Assembly (NCBI RefSeq): GCF_001625215.2
Contig: NC_030382.2
Location: forward strand, 48,325,364 to 48,389,363
Origin: Daucus carota subsp. sativus
Taxonomy: Eukaryota > Streptophyta > Magnoliopsida > Apiales > Apiaceae
Length of the DNA stretch: 64,000 bases
Reading direction: 5' to 3'
The notes beneath the pieces were generated by a model. The model made no database searches and had not been told where the DNA came from. It saw only the letters and a list, made by a program, of their open reading frames with translations. The translations under genes and the position numbers were made by a program. Below, in pieces: positions 61,275 to 64,000 of this stretch (its first letter is position 1; each line of letters opens with the position of its first letter).

Positions 61275-63495
61275 TCATATGTTTTTTAGAGAGTGTAGAT
61301 GGTGTAAGTACTTCCAATTCTTCTGCTTTAGACGCCAGTAGCAAGCGAGTGCTCCAAATGCACAAGCTGCTACAACAATTGCAAGTGCAGCCCCCCAAGG
61401 AACACGTGCATGAGTTGAAGTTCCTGATTCTTTGACAACTGCCTTGTTTCTTCCAGCATCACCAGGAAGTTTCTCATCCTTGTACTCTGTCAGGAGTCTC
61501 TTCCCGTAATAGTTAGCCAAGAAGTTGAAAACCTCATCATGGTTCCATCTAATTTGACTGTACGCACCACTCTTGTGGCTCTGAACAAAATAGCAAGAAG
61601 GGCAAAGTTCTTTCGGAGGCCAAAACATTTTTGGGAATTTAGGATCACCGGTTCCTAGAGAGGCTTCATCTCTCATCAGTCTCTCATTAACTTTGTTATG
61701 TGCAGTCCACAACCAGAGGGCATAATCACGGGTTCTGTTGAAAGGACTAGAAACACTGCAATGGTATATAACAGTCAGCCCATTGAACTTTAAAGTTTAC
61801 TAAAAATCTTGAACTTGCAATATTACCTTGAACACATGTCATAGAAATGTTCTCTACACTCCTCACAGATGAAGAAATTGTGAATAAACTCACAAGTAGC
61901 TGTAAATGCCATCTGACTCTCTCGATTCTCAATTCTAACAGAAAGTGAATGTAGCAAAACCCACAACCCACAACTGCAGAAAAAAGAAATAGCCATTAAG
62001 AAATGACTAAGGATGTAATTGTAAGAACTTTAGACAATTGACTAGCAATTGTGGTTGGAGGGTATTCAAAATACACCAAAACTCACATTGCTGTCATTGG
62101 TCATAACTTGTAATCAAGTTACAGAATATTCAAAATACACCAAAACTCACATTGCTGTCATTGGTCATAACTTGTAAATTGTAATCAAGTTACAGAATAT
62201 TCAAAATACACCAAAACTCACATTGCTGTCATTTTAATTTGAGTAATATCGTTAAAAATTATATTGTAATGGTCAAAATTTGCATGGTATATCAATTCAT
62301 GAACTACCACTGCAGTATATATCCACATAATCTACCTCCCAAAAACTAACAATGTAGCCCATTTTTAGATGTCATATTCCATGTTCATGTCTAGGATATA
62401 ACTACTAGCACTTGCCATCTTGGATGGCTACCAGAGAGGTCTTTGGCTTAACTAGTACCCCCGCCTGGTCCTGAGGGTGGTTTAGAGGGGCAGTGGCCAA
62501 GGGCCCAAAATCTAAAGGGGGACCAATTTTTGTATATTTTACAATTTTTTTTGCTAAGCATCTTAATAGTGAAAAAATATTTAAGTAAAAAACTCTTTAT
62601 CATTGATGCATTTCATCCTTTACAAATCACAATACCAATATCATTCAGTTTCTCATTCTCACCAAAATGGCAAGATTAAGGACATTTTTCAAATTTTCAT
62701 AACAATTATCTGCATCCTTGCTGCACTCATATGTTTTTTCAGTATTTCTAAAATAAGTTGTTAACATCAAACCTTCTTAAAACTTTAACTTTGTCAAAAC
62801 TTTGATCCTGAGAGTTTTTTTTCCTATGATGTCTGCTCAACTCTCTGCTCTGCCCTTCTACACGATACTTATAATAGCTAGGTATTTCATGTTGTCAGTC
62901 TACAGATGGTAGCTAAAATAACGTATGATTTTTGACAATGATGTCATAATTTGTTTGTTCATATTTTCGGACTCTGACTCTGTAATCTATGCTATTTCAT
63001 ATTTGTGTGCTATCTTGTACTCCCTCTATCCCAAATTAGTAGTTACATTCTTCTTATCTAAAAAAAAACTGAAATATAATTCATGGGACTATCTTTTCTG
63101 TACACCCTAAAAATACGTGTATGAAGTGAAAGTGACTACTAAATTCATACAGATAAATACACGAGAAAATTTGACCTCTGTAAATTTTTTGTTAAAAATG
63201 CCCCAATTAATACTTGCCTAGGGCCCCAAAAATATAAGGACATTGAATTCTTAACAGTTGTATAGGAAACGGAGTTTAAGAAAAGGCAAGAGAGCGGAAG
63301 AAAAATAGAAAAGATAAAGATAAGCTTATATTTGAATAATCTATTTGAATAGAAAAGATAAAGATAAAGATAAAGATCATCATCTATTTAAATAATCTAA
63401 TCAAAATCAATGAAGAACCAATATGAATCATAAAGATAAGCTTATATTGTTTACCTAAAGCCTCTGGTATCGTTCTTGCTACCGCGACAAAAACT
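61275..63495 (-). CDS. QSOX: Quiescin sulfhydryl oxidase (QSOX), C-terminal exons; gene continues past the right edge
   Basis: Three in-frame 3' exons are in view: 63455-63495, 61827-61973 and 61275-61755, giving the last ~222 residues. They encode part of the Erv/ALR domain: FCRGSKNDTRGFSCGLWVLLHSLSV, then HNFFICEECREHFYDM with the redox CxxC (CEEC), DYALWLWTAHNKVNERL, GTGDPKFPKMFWPP and a second CxxC (CPSC). A C-terminal membrane anchor follows (VPWGAALAIVVAACAFGALACY) and a basic tail. QSOX makes disulfides in secreted proteins using FAD and oxygen, in the ER/Golgi or at the cell surface. The N-terminal thioredoxin domain must lie beyond 64000. The position fits Arabidopsis QSOX2 (At2g01270, recalled), but 1 versus 2 cannot be decided. 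Confidence 0.92.
62063..62236. repeat. Three tandem copies of a ~64-71 bp unit in a QSOX intron
   Basis: TATTCAAAATACACCAAAAC followed by TCACATTGCTGTCATT begins at 62063, 62127 and 62198. The first two units are 64 and 71 bp; the third is cut short after CTGTCATT. Copies are almost identical; the second has a 7-bp extra (AATTGTA-like). Confidence 0.9.
62450..63245. mobile_element. Probable decayed DNA transposon (hAT-like) in a QSOX intron
   Basis: The left part has GGGGCAGTGGCCAAGGGCCC and the right part CTAGGGCCCCAAAAATATAAGG, words typical of the ends of a common plant hAT group. On the minus strand between them are fragments such as FDKVKVLRRFDV that faintly resemble a transposase tail. 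A Stowaway-like left end (TACTCCCTCTATCCC, 63018-63032) lies inside. Boundaries and family are uncertain. Confidence 0.4.
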
Positions 63496-63899
63496 CTGCA
63501 ATGTAAATTTACAGTAATTTTCATTACTACAAAGAAAATCATATTTGCATTGTATGTATGAGTAGTTTCTAGCAGATATAAAGTTGCAAATTAATAGCAA
63601 AGATTTAAAGTACAGTTTACTGTAATAACCTTTGGAGTTTTACTAGTTCGGTGATGGCCGAATGGGAAGGTATGTAACTAGTGAAGTAAATAGGATATTC
63701 TCTATGGTACCACCGTACAATCGGCTTTTGCCAAAGGTACCCTGAGATTTTTTTGCTTACATCTATGGTAACCCCTTACATTTGGTTTTTCACATATAAT
63801 ACCCTTAATTTAAGTGGAATGTAACAAATTTTATTTCAGATTGTAATCCAAATTGTATATTTGAAATCTTTGTAAAAAAGTACATGAAAGAGACTCTTA

Positions 63900-64000
63900 A
63901 ATCATGTAAACCGGAATCAAAATGAGTGAGATATAAATGATCAGAGTTCGGTTATGGAGTTTGAATATATCTCACTCATTTTAACTCTGTTTACATGATT
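63900..64000. repeat. Fold-back inverted repeat cut by the window edge
   Basis: The arm 63900-63934 (AATCATGTAAACCGGAATC then AAAATGAGTGAGATAT) pairs with 63967-64000 (ATATCTCACTCATTTTAAC then TCTGTTTACATGATT). About 34 bp pair with a few mismatches and one indel, around a 32-base loop. It may be the centre of a fold-back MITE whose right half lies outside the window. Confidence 0.8.

Noticed and set aside
62063-62236. CRISPR-like array
   Set aside because: The repeats are contiguous with no spacers, and the host is a plant nucleus; it is an intron tandem repeat.

Overview
This is a 64 kb piece of a plant nuclear genome, almost certainly a eudicot. The genes have many GT-AG introns, the proteins closely match plant families (several plastid-targeted), the intergenic DNA is very AT-rich, and it holds typical plant transposable elements. 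The species cannot be named from the sequence. All exon models below were built by eye from reading frames, splice signals and family knowledge.

Layout from left to right: a BAT1-type amino-acid permease (+, 2371-5913); a nuclear SUMO/ubiquitin-like protein (+, 7053-11131) with a LINE copy just downstream; a tandem-CCCH zinc-finger gene (+, coding 16615-18380) whose promoter and leader region is tandemly duplicated; a transposon-rich stretch (20.5-23.8 kb) with a LINE, MITEs, a hAT element and a Helitron; an intronless RHA2-type RING-H2 E3 ligase (-, 24417-24932); a tRNA-derived SINE; a PKHD-type 2-oxoglutarate oxygenase (-, 28053-31894); a hAT element nested in a Stowaway-like MITE (32.2-33.5 kb); plastid fructose-bisphosphate aldolase (+, 36189-39645); a FATA-like acyl-ACP thioesterase (-, 41138-42781); plastid TatC (+, 44317-48329); a TTC5-like TPR/OB-fold protein (-, 49445-55956); a PADRE/DUF4228 protein (+, 59067-59591); and the 3' part of a quiescin sulfhydryl oxidase (-, 61275 to beyond the right edge).

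The genes do not form a pathway. Three products act in plastids: aldolase in the Calvin cycle or plastid glycolysis, thioesterase in fatty-acid export, and TatC in thylakoid protein import. From memory, the order BAT1 - RHA2 - FBA3 - TatC, with QSOX and a PADRE gene nearby, recalls the start of Arabidopsis chromosome 2 (about At2g01110-At2g01340). The UBL, CCCH and oxygenase genes recall a block near At1g68080-At1g68200. The window therefore looks like an ancestral block that Arabidopsis has split between chromosomes; a synteny search would test this.

I found no convincing new biological system. The most notable items are the duplicated CCCH promoter/leader whose second copy has lost the splice donor, several transposons with exact target-site duplications (one nested), a start-codon-only first exon, a 19-nt micro-exon, a GC-AG intron, and a fold-back structure cut by the right edge.
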